64,000 bases of DNA from Herbaspirillum sp. SJZ107 (GTDB taxonomy: Bacteria > Pseudomonadota > Gammaproteobacteria > Burkholderiales > Burkholderiaceae_D), in the NCBI RefSeq assembly GCF_006715485.1, contig NZ_VFNH01000001.1, forward strand, positions 496,001-560,000, given 5' to 3'. Below the pieces are notes generated by a model. That model was not told the DNA's origin, made no database searches, and saw only the letters and a program-made list of their open reading frames with translations. Made by a program: the position numbers and the translations under genes. Below, piece after piece: positions 46,896 to 56,040 of this stretch. Within the stretch, counting starts at the first letter, position 1. Each line of letters opens with the position of its first letter.

Positions 46896-49000
46896 TCCGT
46901 CCTTTGATCCGATTGTCATCCCGGATGCTGATCCCGGCGGCCGTGGCCATGCTGCTCGCCGGCTGCGCCGCCCAGCAGGCCTACCGCGAGGGCAACGAGC
47001 TGGTGGCGCAGGACAAGGTCGAAGCCGGCCTGGTCAAGTACCAGGAAGCGCTGGCGGCCGATCCCGGCAACGTCACCTACAAGGCGGCCTGGCTGCGCGC
47101 GCGCGACAACGCCACCAACCGCCTGCTGACCCAGGCCGAGCGCGAACTGGCGGCCGGCCAGCCGGTCGTGGCGCTGCAGGACTTCCAGCGCGTGCTGGCC
47201 ATCGATCCGGTCAACGACCGCGCGCGCGCCGGCCTGCGCCTGGTCGACGCCGACCGCCGCCAGGCCGCGCTGCTGGAAGAAGCCCAGGCCGCGGTCGAGC
47301 GCAAGGATTACGAGACCGCGCGCCAGCGCCTGGGCGCGATCCTGACCGAGCGTCCGACGCATGAAGCGGCGCGCCAGCTGCTGGCCGAGGTCAACGAAAA
47401 GGCCTCGCCGGCACCGGGCGAAGCCGCGCTGTCGGCCGCTTTCCGTACCCCGATCAGCCTGGAATTCCGCGACGCCCCGATCAAGCAGATCTTCGAAGTC
47501 ATCGCCCGCCACTCGGGCCTGAACTTCCTGTTCGACAAGGACGTCCGCACCGACCAGCGCGCCTCGGTCTTCCTCAAGAATTCGACCGTGGAAGCGGCGG
47601 TGTACTACCTCCTGATGAGCAACCAGCTCGAGCGCCAGGTCATGGACGGCAACACCATCCTGATCTACCCGAACGTGGCGGCCAAGCAGAAGGAATACCA
47701 GGAGATGACGGTCAAGACCTTCTACCTGGCCAACGCCGACGCCAAGGCGGTCTCGAACACTCTGAAGACCATCCTCAAGTCGCGCGACATCGTGATCGAC
47801 GAAAAGCTGAACCTGGTGATCCTGCGCGACAGCCCGGAAGCGATCAAGCTGGCGACCCAGCTGGTGGCGCTGCAGGACGTGGCCGAGCCCGAGGTGATGC
47901 TCGACGTCGAGGTGCTCGAAGTGCAGCGCAGCCGCCTGCTCGACCTCGGCGTCGACTGGCCGACCAGCCTGGCCTTTGCGCCGCTGACCACGTCCACCGG
48001 CGGGGCCTTGACGATCGACCAGCTGCGCAACCTCAACGGCAGCAACATCGGCGTCAGTGGCATATCGGGCGTGGTCACGGCCAAGAAGACCGACAGCGAT
48101 TCCAACACGCTGGCCAACCCGCGCATCCGCGTGCGCAACAAGGAAAAGGCCAAGGTCGTGATCGGCGACAAGCTGCCGACCATCACCACCACGATCTCGT
48201 CGGGCGTGGGCGGCTTCGCCTCGGAATCGGTGAACTACGTCGACGTCGGCCTGACCCTGAACGTGGAGCCGACCGTCTACCTGAACAGCGAAGTCGGGAT
48301 TCGCATCTCGCTCGAGGTCAGCAACCTGGTCGACACCATCAAGACCAGCAGCGGCACCACGGCCTACCGCATCGGCACCCGTTCGGCCTCCACCATGCTG
48401 CAGCTGAAGGATGGCGAGAACCAGGTGCTGGCGGGCCTGATCAAGGCCGAAGACCGCAGCAGCGGCAGCCACCTGCCGGGCGTCGGCGACGTGCCGCTGC
48501 TGGGCCGCCTGTTCGGCAGCAAGCAGGATTCGCGCGACAAGACCGAGGTGGTGCTGTCGATCACGCCGCACCTGATCCGCAACATCCAGCGTCCGGCGGC
48601 ATCGACCTCCGAGTTCAGCGCCGGTACCGAGTCGAGCTTCCGGCGCCGCCCGGATACCGCCGTGCGGGCGGTGGCGGTGCTGCCGGGCGCGGCCGGGGCA
48701 CGGCCGGCGGCCGGCCAGCCGGCAGCCTTGCCGGCGCCGCAGCCGGGCCAGGTACCGTTACAGCAAGCGGTGCAGCAGCCGGGCGCGATGGTGCCGGCGA
48801 CCAGCGTCAGCGCCGGCGGTCCGCCGCCGGCCGCGGCGCCATCGGTGCCCGCGACCTCGCTGCCGCCGACGCCGGGCGTGCAGGTCAATCCGCTGCCGGC
48901 GCCGGCCATTGCGCCGCTGCCGGCTGCGCCGGCATCCGCGCCGGCAAGCGCACCCGCAGCGGCTCCCGCGATGAATCCAGCGGCGGCCGGCGCCAGATGA
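46892..49000 (+). CDS. gspD: Lipoprotein secretin GspD-like with N-terminal TPR
   Basis: A 702-residue outer-membrane secretin. The lipobox is MLLAGC (about residues 20-25). Residues 27-165 are TPR-like helices (YREGNELVAQDKVEAGLVKY, LAIDPVNDRARAGLRLV), unusual for classical GspD. The N-domains start near 190 (ISLEFRDAPIKQIFEVIARH), and the secretin core runs about 330-565 with VNYVDVGLTLNVEPTVYLNS and GSHLPGVGDVPLLGRLFGSK. A Pro/Ala-rich tail of about 110 residues follows. It would form the outer-membrane channel. It overlaps the PilP-like gene and the next pseudopilin gene. Confidence 0.9.
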   Translation: MIRPLIRLSSRMLIPAAVAMLLAGCAAQQAYREGNELVAQDKVEAGLVKYQEALAADPGNVTYKAAWLRARDNATNRLLTQAERELAAGQPVVALQDFQRVLAIDPVNDRARAGLRLVDADRRQAALLEEAQAAVERKDYETARQRLGAILTERPTHEAARQLLAEVNEKASPAPGEAALSAAFRTPISLEFRDAPIKQIFEVIARHSGLNFLFDKDVRTDQRASVFLKNSTVEAAVYYLLMSNQLERQVMDGNTILIYPNVAAKQKEYQEMTVKTFYLANADAKAVSNTLKTILKSRDIVIDEKLNLVILRDSPEAIKLATQLVALQDVAEPEVMLDVEVLEVQRSRLLDLGVDWPTSLAFAPLTTSTGGALTIDQLRNLNGSNIGVSGISGVVTAKKTDSDSNTLANPRIRVRNKEKAKVVIGDKLPTITTTISSGVGGFASESVNYVDVGLTLNVEPTVYLNSEVGIRISLEVSNLVDTIKTSSGTTAYRIGTRSASTMLQLKDGENQVLAGLIKAEDRSSGSHLPGVGDVPLLGRLFGSKQDSRDKTEVVLSITPHLIRNIQRPAASTSEFSAGTESSFRRRPDTAVRAVAVLPGAAGARPAAGQPAALPAPQPGQVPLQQAVQQPGAMVPATSVSAGGPPPAAAPSVPATSLPPTPGVQVNPLPAPAIAPLPAAPASAPASAPAAAPAMNPAAAGAR

Positions 49001-49476
49001 TGTCCCGGCGCGCGCGCGGCTTCACGCTGATCGAGCTGCTGGTCACGCTGGCGATCCTGGCGCTGCTCGGCGCCATGGTGGTGCCGGTCGGCCAGACCGT
49101 GGTCCAGCGCCGCAACGAGGCGGCGCTGCGCACGGCGCTGCGCGAGATCCGCAGCGGCATCGATGCCTACAAGCGCGCCGCCGACGAAGGCCGCATCGCC
49201 AAGGCGGCCGGCGCCACCGGCTACCCGGCCAAGCTGGAATTGCTGGTGGACGGCGTGGTCGACCTGCGCAGCCCGAAAAAGGCCAAGATCTTTTTTCTGC
49301 GGCGCCTGCCGCGCGATCCGTTCAACGGCAACCCGGAATTGTCCGACGCCCAGACCTGGGGCAAGCGCAGCTACGCCAGCGAAGCCAGCGAGCCGCGCGA
49401 AGGCGACGACGTCTACGACGTGGTCTCGACCTCGGGCAAGGTCGGCCTGAACGGCATTCCCTACAGCCGGTGGTGA
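48997..49476 (+). CDS. Pseudopilin (GspG-like)
   Basis: A 159-residue pseudopilin with a short leader (MMSRRARG) and mature start FTLIELLVTLAILALLGAM, Glu at position 5. The later part has LRTALREIRSGIDAYKRAAD, LPRDPFNGNPELSDAQTWGK and GDDVYDVVSTSGKVGLNGIP. It resembles GspG-type major or accessory pseudopilins more than GspH to GspK. It overlaps the secretin stop by four bases. Confidence 0.85.
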   Translation: MMSRRARGFTLIELLVTLAILALLGAMVVPVGQTVVQRRNEAALRTALREIRSGIDAYKRAADEGRIAKAAGATGYPAKLELLVDGVVDLRSPKKAKIFFLRRLPRDPFNGNPELSDAQTWGKRSYASEASEPREGDDVYDVVSTSGKVGLNGIPYSRW

Positions 49477-49478
49477 GC

Positions 49479-49862
<384 letters not shown>

Positions 49863-50648
49863 ATGCGCCGGCGTGTATTCGCGCAGGGTGAGGGCGGCTT
49901 CACCTACGTCGGCCTGATCGTGCTGGTGGCGATCATCGGCCTGGTCGGCGCCGCCACGCTCAAGGTGGACGCGCTGCTGCGCCGTGCCGCCGCCGAGGAA
50001 GAACTGCTCGAGATCGGCGCCGCCTTCAGCCAGGCGCTGAAAAGCTATGCCGAGGCGACGCCGCGTGGCCAGCCGACCTATCCGCCGTCGCTGCAGGAAT
50101 TGCTGAAGGACCCGCGCTCGCCCGCCATCCGGCGCCACCTGCGCAAGATCTTCGTCGACCCGATGACGGGCAAGGCCGAGTGGGGCATCGTCCACGCCGG
50201 CAGCGATACCGGGGTGCTGGCGGTGTACAGCCTGTCGAAGGCGAAGCCGCTGAAGGTGGCCAACTTCGATGCGCGCTTTGCCAACCTGGAGAACCGCCAG
50301 CACATCTTCGAATGGAAGTTCGCGGCGCTGGGGCAGGGTGTGGGACAGCCGGGACAGCCGGGGCAGCCGGGGCAGAATCCGGCAGGAACGCCGCAGCCGG
50401 GGATCGCGCAGGCGCCGGCGCCCGGGCAGGTGTCGCTGTTTCCGCAGAAGGGTGCGCCGCAGCCGGCACCGGTGCCGGCCGCCGCACCTGTCGATGCGCC
50501 AGCGAATGTGCCTGTGAATGCGCCTGTCACGGATGAGGCGCCGGCGGCAGAGTCGCCCGGATCGGGCGGCGACAGGGAAGACGAGTCGCGCGACGGCCAG
50601 CGCGAGCCGCGCGACGAGAACGAGCCGCCGGCGGGCGGCACCGGCTGA
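49863..50648 (+). CDS. Atypical pseudopilin lacking Glu5, Pro-rich tail
   Basis: The 261-residue product begins MRRRVFAQGEGG and then FTYVGLIVLVAIIGLVGAA, a prepilin N-terminus with Gly instead of Glu at mature position 5. Loss of Glu5 is known for the tip pseudopilin GspK. The next 130 residues are GspG-like (ALKSYAEATPRGQPTYPPSL, KIFVDPMTGKAEWGIVHAGS). From residue 158 it is low-complexity: a GQPGQPGQPGQ repeat, then Ala/Pro/Val and a very acidic-basic tail (GGDREDESRDGQREPRDENE). It may cap the pseudopilus or bind substrate. Last gene of the cluster; convergent with murJ. Confidence 0.78.
   Translation: MRRRVFAQGEGGFTYVGLIVLVAIIGLVGAATLKVDALLRRAAAEEELLEIGAAFSQALKSYAEATPRGQPTYPPSLQELLKDPRSPAIRRHLRKIFVDPMTGKAEWGIVHAGSDTGVLAVYSLSKAKPLKVANFDARFANLENRQHIFEWKFAALGQGVGQPGQPGQPGQNPAGTPQPGIAQAPAPGQVSLFPQKGAPQPAPVPAAAPVDAPANVPVNAPVTDEAPAAESPGSGGDREDESRDGQREPRDENEPPAGGTG
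50343..50375 (+). repeat. 9-bp coding repeats (Gly-Gln-Pro)
   Basis: GGACAGCCG is present twice and the variant GGGCAGCCG once more, followed by a partial copy, encoding GQPGQPGQPGQ in the last pseudopilin. Such repeats can vary in number by slippage. Confidence 0.75.
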
Positions 50649-50674
50649 GCGCCCGGCGGACGCCCGGCGCCGGC

Positions 50675-52219
50675 TTATTTGGCGCGGCGCATGAACTGGC
50701 TCGGCCGGAACCCGAGTCCCAGCAGCACCGCGAAATACACGGCGGCGCTGGCGCCGATGATCAGGAGCAGGGCGCCCAGGCGCAGGAACGGGTGGGCGCG
50801 CAGCGCGGTCCAGTCGAGCTGGGCCTGGCTGAACCAGGCCACGGCGCCCATCACGGCCACGGCCAGTACGACCTTCAGGAAGAAGCCCAGCCAGCCGGCA
50901 TGCGGCGCGTAGATGCCGCGGCGGCGCAGGCCGGTGTACAGGAACACCGCGTTGATGCAGGCACCGAGGCCGATCGACAGCGCCAGCCCGGCCACGCCCA
51001 GCACCGGCACGAAGATCGCATTCATCAGCTGGGTCGCGACCAGCACGCCGATCGCGATGCGCACCGGCGTGCGGATGTCCTGGCGCGCATAGAAGGCCGG
51101 GGCCAGGATCTTGACCAGGATGATGCCGAGCAGGCCGGCGGCGTAGGCCATCAGCGGGGCGGTGGCGGCGATCACGCTGTTGGCGTCGAAGGCGCCGTAG
51201 TTGAACAGGGTGGCGATCAATGGTTCGGACAGCGCCGCCAGGCCCACAGCCGCCGGCAGGGCCAGCAGGAAGGTCAGGCGCAGGCCCCAGTCGAGCAGGG
51301 CCGAGTATTCGGCCGTATCGCCGTCGGCGTTCGCCTTGGACAGGCTGGGCAGCAGCACGGTGCCGAGCGCCACGCCCAGCATCCCGGTCGGAAATTCCAT
51401 CAGGCGGTCCGCATACTGCAGCACCGAGACCGCGCCGTGGCCCAGGCGCGAAGCGATGTTGGTGTTGATGAGCAGGCTGATCTGGGCAGCCGACACCGCG
51501 AACACGGCCGGTCCCATCTTCTTGAGGATGCGCCGCACGCCCGGATCGCCGAGGCCGGCCAGCGGGTTGAACGACAGGCGCGGCAGCATGCCGTGGCGCT
51601 TCAGCGCCGGGATCTGGATCGCCACCTGCAGCACGCCGCCGACCATCACCGCCACCGCCATCGAATAGATCGGCACGTCGAAGTACTGGACCAGGAACAG
51701 CGAGAAGAAGATCGAGGACAGATTCCACAGCACCGGCGTGAAGGCCGGGATCTTGAATTCGCGCCAGGTATTCAGCACGGCGCCGGCCAGCACCACGAAG
51801 GACATGCACAGGATGTAGGGGAACATCAGGCGCGTCATCACCACGCCGGCATCGAAGGCATCGCCTTTCAGGCCGCCGGCGATTGCCATCAGGATGTAGG
51901 GCGCGCCGAGGACGCCGATCACGCTGATCACCAGGGTCGCCCAGACCAGGGTGTTGGCGACGTGGTCGACCAGTTTCTTGGTGGCGGCGTCGCCCTGCCT
52001 GGTCTTGTATTCGGCCAGGATCGGCACGAAGGCTTGCGAGAACGCGCCTTCGCCGAACAGGCGGCGCAGCAGGTTGGGCAGGCGAAAGGCGATGTAGAAG
52101 GCGTCGGTGTAGGGCGAGGCGCCGAAGGCGCGGGCAAACAGCGAATCGCGCAACAGGCCGGTGACGCGGGACACCATCGTCATGCTCGAGATGGCTGCCA
52201 GGGTTCGAAGTAGGTTCAT
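50675..52219 (-). CDS. murJ: Lipid II flippase MurJ
   Basis: A 514-residue membrane protein with fourteen predicted helices. It begins MNLLRTLAAISSMTMVSRVT and GLLRDSLFARAFGASPYTDA, then has FRLPNLLRRLFGEGAFSQAF, the MurJ signature carrying the functional Arg residues. It flips lipid II for peptidoglycan synthesis. It is divergent from rpsT, a common Burkholderiales arrangement. Length is as expected. Confidence 0.95.
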   Translation of the reverse strand: MNLLRTLAAISSMTMVSRVTGLLRDSLFARAFGASPYTDAFYIAFRLPNLLRRLFGEGAFSQAFVPILAEYKTRQGDAATKKLVDHVANTLVWATLVISVIGVLGAPYILMAIAGGLKGDAFDAGVVMTRLMFPYILCMSFVVLAGAVLNTWREFKIPAFTPVLWNLSSIFFSLFLVQYFDVPIYSMAVAVMVGGVLQVAIQIPALKRHGMLPRLSFNPLAGLGDPGVRRILKKMGPAVFAVSAAQISLLINTNIASRLGHGAVSVLQYADRLMEFPTGMLGVALGTVLLPSLSKANADGDTAEYSALLDWGLRLTFLLALPAAVGLAALSEPLIATLFNYGAFDANSVIAATAPLMAYAAGLLGIILVKILAPAFYARQDIRTPVRIAIGVLVATQLMNAIFVPVLGVAGLALSIGLGACINAVFLYTGLRRRGIYAPHAGWLGFFLKVVLAVAVMGAVAWFSQAQLDWTALRAHPFLRLGALLLIIGASAAVYFAVLLGLGFRPSQFMRRAK

Positions 52220-52308
52220 AGCCCGCGATTATAGCTGGGCTATTGCTCCTGGAAATCGAATTTGCGTGCGCGGAACGAACGCGGCGCCGCCGATTATCGA
52301 AATGAGAA

Positions 52309-52337
52309 TTGCCCTCCAATGAATCCTTCGCTATAAT
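52309..52337 (+). promoter_or_regulatory. Promoter of rpsT
   Basis: TTGCCC (52309-52314) and a perfect TATAAT (52332-52337) are separated by 17 bases. Transcription would start near 52344, giving a leader of about 100 bases before rpsT. Confidence 0.8.
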
Positions 52338-52443
52338 CGAGGGCTGTATTGAATTCAGTTAGCAGACACACGTTTGGCAGGCACTGGAATGGGCCGGTTC
52401 GAGACGTGTTTGCAACGCAACTTGACCCCGAATAGGAAATTCC

Positions 52444-52710
52444 ATGGCAAATACCGCACAAGCGCGCAAGCGCGCTCGTCAAGCAGTTAAGCAAAACGCT
52501 CAGAACTCGTCGCAGCGTTCGACCCTGCGTACCGCAATCAAGGCAGTCCGCAAGGCCATCCAGGCTGGCGACAAGGCCGCTGCTACCACCATCTTCCAGC
52601 AATCCGTGTCGACCATCGACAGCATCGCTGACAAGAAGATCATCCACAAGAACAAGGCCGCTCGCCACAAGAGCCGCCTGGCTGCCGCCATCAAGGGCCT
52701 GTCGGCTTAA
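52444..52710 (+). CDS. rpsT: 30S ribosomal protein S20
   Basis: An 88-residue basic protein: [20 protein letters not shown] at the N-terminus, then a three-helix bundle with [20 protein letters not shown] and [15 protein letters not shown]. It binds 16S rRNA early in 30S assembly. AGGAAATTCC precedes ATG. The leader of about 100 bases could carry autogenous control as known for S20, but no element is identified. A bidirectional terminator follows. Confidence 0.97.
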   Translation: MANTAQARKRARQAVKQNAQNSSQRSTLRTAIKAVRKAIQAGDKAAATTIFQQSVSTIDSIADKKIIHKNKAARHKSRLAAAIKGLSA

Positions 52711-52750
52711 ATCCGGCACCGCGCGGCCTCAGCCGCGCCCTTGAAGCAGC

Positions 52751-52790
52751 AAAAAACCCGCCCGACCTTTGGTCCGGCGGGTTTTTGTTT
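52751..52790. terminator. Bidirectional terminator between rpsT and the small exported protein gene
   Basis: AACCCGCC (52755-52762) pairs with GGCGGGTT (52776-52783), with inner GACC/GGTC and a TTT loop. It has A-tract and T-tract sides, so it can serve both convergent genes. Confidence 0.9.
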
Positions 52791-52850
52791 TTTTACGTAA
52801 AAAAAGGCAGGCGCGCGGCCTGCCCCGGTTGGCGCGCTGCGTGCGCCGGC

Positions 52851-53072
52851 TTATTTGCCGGTGGTCGGTGCCGGCGTGGCCGCACTGGCATCGCTCTCTG
52901 CAGCTTTCTTGGCTTTCTTGGACTTTTTGGTCTTCTTTGCAGGCGCGGCGGCCGGGTCGGCGCTGGCCGAGGCGGTCGGGGCGGAGCCGGATGCAGGCGC
53001 AGCGGCTTGCGGGGCGGCGAACACGGAAACGGCGAACAGGGAAGCAACCAGACCAGCGATGAGTTTGGACAT
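52851..53072 (-). CDS. Small exported Lys/Ala-rich protein
   Basis: A 73-residue protein with a signal peptide (MSKLIAGLVASLFAVSVFA) and a mature part made of Ala/Pro/Ser followed by a basic stretch PAKKTKKSKKAKKAAESDAS. It is intrinsically disordered by composition. No family is recognised. Similar tiny proteins are common in Burkholderiales. Longer minus-strand frames here are shadows. GGAACC upstream of ATG 53072 is a plausible ribosome site. Confidence 0.7.
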   Translation of the reverse strand: MSKLIAGLVASLFAVSVFAAPQAAAPASGSAPTASASADPAAAPAKKTKKSKKAKKAAESDASAATPAPTTGK

Positions 53073-53169
53073 TTCGGGTTCCTTTTCGTGGAGAGTGATT
53101 CACGAAGGTGAATCTGGTCCCTTAACGGCGCCTCTTATTTTCCGGTTGACAGTGTTTTTACCGAAAAAT

Positions 53170-53745
53170 TCAAACACTCCTTTTCGGGCCGCCAATGGCC
53201 GCGGCCGGTACTTCCATCCATTCACCCGGCATCAAGGGATGCGTTGCCAGCGCAAACGGCCCGATGCTTGCGCGCACCAGGCGCAGCGTCGGCAGCCCGA
53301 CCGCGGCCGTCATGCGCCGCACCTGGCGGTTCTTGCCTTCTTCCAGCGTGATCGCGAGCCAGCTGGTCGGCTTGTCCTGGCGCATCCGGATCGGCGGGTT
53401 GCGCGGCCACAGCCATGCCGGTTCGGCGATCTGCACCGCGCGGCAGGGCTTGGTAACGAAATCGCCCAGGTCGAGCGGCGCCTGCAGGCGCGCCAGCGCG
53501 GCTGCGTCCGCAACGCCGTCCACCTGCACCAGGTAGGTCTTGGCTTCCTTGTGGTCCGGATGGGCGATCTGGTGCTGCAGGCGGCCGTCGTCGGTGAGCA
53601 GCATCAGGCCTTCGCTGTCGGCGTCGAGGCGGCCGGCCGGATAGATGCCGGGGATGTCCAGATAGTCGGCGAGGCATTCCCTGTCCGGCTCGCGCGAGAA
53701 CTGGCAAAGCACCTGAAAGGGTTTATTGAATAAGATGAGCGGCAT
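53170..53745 (-). CDS. rluE: RluE-type 23S rRNA pseudouridine synthase
   Basis: The 191-residue product belongs to the RsuA/RluB/E/F group without S4 domain. It has LILFNKPFQVLCQFSRE, the catalytic GRLDADSEGLMLLTDDG with Asp41, KTYLVQVDG and EGKNRQVRRMTAAVGLPTLR. In E. coli RluE modifies U2457 of 23S rRNA. Length and lack of S4 fit RluE best. It diverges from icd. Confidence 0.9.
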   Translation of the reverse strand: MPLILFNKPFQVLCQFSREPDRECLADYLDIPGIYPAGRLDADSEGLMLLTDDGRLQHQIAHPDHKEAKTYLVQVDGVADAAALARLQAPLDLGDFVTKPCRAVQIAEPAWLWPRNPPIRMRQDKPTSWLAITLEEGKNRQVRRMTAAVGLPTLRLVRASIGPFALATHPLMPGEWMEVPAAAIGGPKRSV

Positions 53746-53775
53746 GTTCGGTGCTGGTGCATAATGTAAAACTGC

Positions 53776-53796
53776 ATCTTGTGTCTAAGACAAGAT
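53776..53796. promoter_or_regulatory. Palindromic candidate operator between rluE and icd
   Basis: ATCTTGT and ACAAGAT (seven-base arms) enclose GTCTAAG; inside, TGTCT-A-AGACA forms a second, overlapping palindrome. It is 36 bases upstream of icd, so a TCA-cycle regulator may bind here. Confidence 0.5.
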
Positions 53797-53831
53797 ATCG
53801 GCGGCAGCCGCTATTGTAATCGGAGGAGGCG

Positions 53832-55115
<1,284 letters not shown>

Positions 55116-55166
55116 AGGGGTCGGCGGCGGGGGAGGCGCGCGGCGGCGAGGATGCCGCGCTGCCAT

Positions 55167-55194
55167 AAAAAAACCCCGCCGCGGCGGGGCTTTT
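55167..55194. terminator. Bidirectional terminator between icd and the cold-shock gene
   Basis: CCCCGCC (55174-55180) pairs with GGCGGGG (55183-55189), flanked by seven A and four T. It separates convergent genes icd and csp. Confidence 0.88.
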
Positions 55195-55211
55195 GCTTCC
55201 GAGGGGAATGA

Positions 55212-55415
55212 TTACATGCCCTGGATGTTGGAAGCTTGCTTGCCTTTAGGGCCTTGCGTGACTTCGAATTGGACTTTTTGACCTTCTTTGAGAGTCTTAA
55301 AACCGTTCATGTTGATTGCGGAGAAGTGTGCAAACAAATCCTCGCCGCCGTCATCTGGGGTGATGAAGCCAAAACCTTTGGAATCATTGAACCACTTAAC
55401 AGTACCTGTTGCCAT
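55212..55415 (-). CDS. cspA: Cold-shock domain protein (CspA family)
   Basis: A 67-residue protein with the RNP1/RNP2 motifs [20 protein letters not shown] and [10 protein letters not shown]. It binds single-stranded nucleic acid and may melt RNA structure. ATG 55415 gives the standard MATGTVKWF start; upstream in-frame codons to 55493 belong to the leader. A leader of about 110 bases, as in many csp genes, separates it from the promoter. Cold induction is not shown by sequence. Confidence 0.95.
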   Translation of the reverse strand: MATGTVKWFNDSKGFGFITPDDGGEDLFAHFSAINMNGFKTLKEGQKVQFEVTQGPKGKQASNIQGM

Positions 55416-55737
55416 AAAATAACTTTCGATTAAAAACAAATCACACGAGCCATAAAAGCAAGAAGCTTCTTGCCCCCTCCTCAGCCTGCTCACTTCTTAT
55501 CAACAAGTACATAAGTACATGTCAATAACTGCATTGTTGGTGCAATAATCCCGCAAGTCAAGCGCTTTTGAACAGCTGTTGTAAAAATTTCTAGACGGCT
55601 CTAAAAACGAACTCTTGATTTCTGCAATCGGGTCGCCATCTGCGCATGGAACCGAAAACGCGTAAGATGGAAAGCAAATGGACACGCTCTGATTGTTAGC
55701 GTACGCACGGACACGAAAAGCACTTTAGAATACCCTT
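55416..55737. other. Interval between cspA and clpS: csp leader and promoters
   Basis: This 322-base AT-rich interval lies between divergent genes. On the minus strand, TTGACT (55556-55561) and AACAAT (55533-55538), 17 bases apart, form a likely csp promoter. A tandem AAGTACAT repeat lies near 55505-55520. The clpS side has TAGAAT near 55727 as a possible -10. No further gene is supported. Confidence 0.6.
55533..55561 (-). promoter_or_regulatory. Candidate cspA promoter
   Basis: TTGACT (minus strand of 55556-55561) and AACAAT (minus strand of 55533-55538) have a 17-base spacer. Transcription near 55526 would give a 5' leader of about 110 bases. Confidence 0.6.
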
Positions 55738-56040
55738 ATGGCAACCAAGCACGATACAGAACAGCTGCTGGAGCGGCAGACCGTCAAGCCACCGCCCTTG
55801 TACCAGGTGGCGCTGCTCAATGACGACTACACCCCGATGGAGTTCGTAGTCGCCATTATCCAGGAGTACTTCAATAAGGATCGCGAAACGGCGACGCAGA
55901 TCATGCTTTCCGTACACCGGCACGGCAAAGGGGTGTGCGGTGTGTTTTCCAAAGATATAGCGTGTACCAAAGTGGAGTTTGTATTAACGCATGCGCGCAA
56001 GGCAGGCCATCCCCTGCAGTGCGTGATGGAGGAAGTATGA
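55738..56040 (+). CDS. clpS: ATP-dependent Clp protease adaptor ClpS
   Basis: The 100-residue adaptor recognises N-degron substrates and delivers them to ClpAP. It has [20 protein letters not shown], where the [10 protein letters not shown] segment lines the N-degron pocket, and [20 protein letters not shown] near the end. It overlaps clpA (ATGA), so stoichiometry is probably kept by coupling. The start is close behind a candidate -10, so the leader is short. Confidence 0.96.
   Translation: MATKHDTEQLLERQTVKPPPLYQVALLNDDYTPMEFVVAIIQEYFNKDRETATQIMLSVHRHGKGVCGVFSKDIACTKVEFVLTHARKAGHPLQCVMEEV

Noticed and set aside
50343..50375. CRISPR-like short repeats
   Set aside because: The repeats are 9-bp, in frame and contiguous without spacers; they encode a Gly-Gln-Pro tract.
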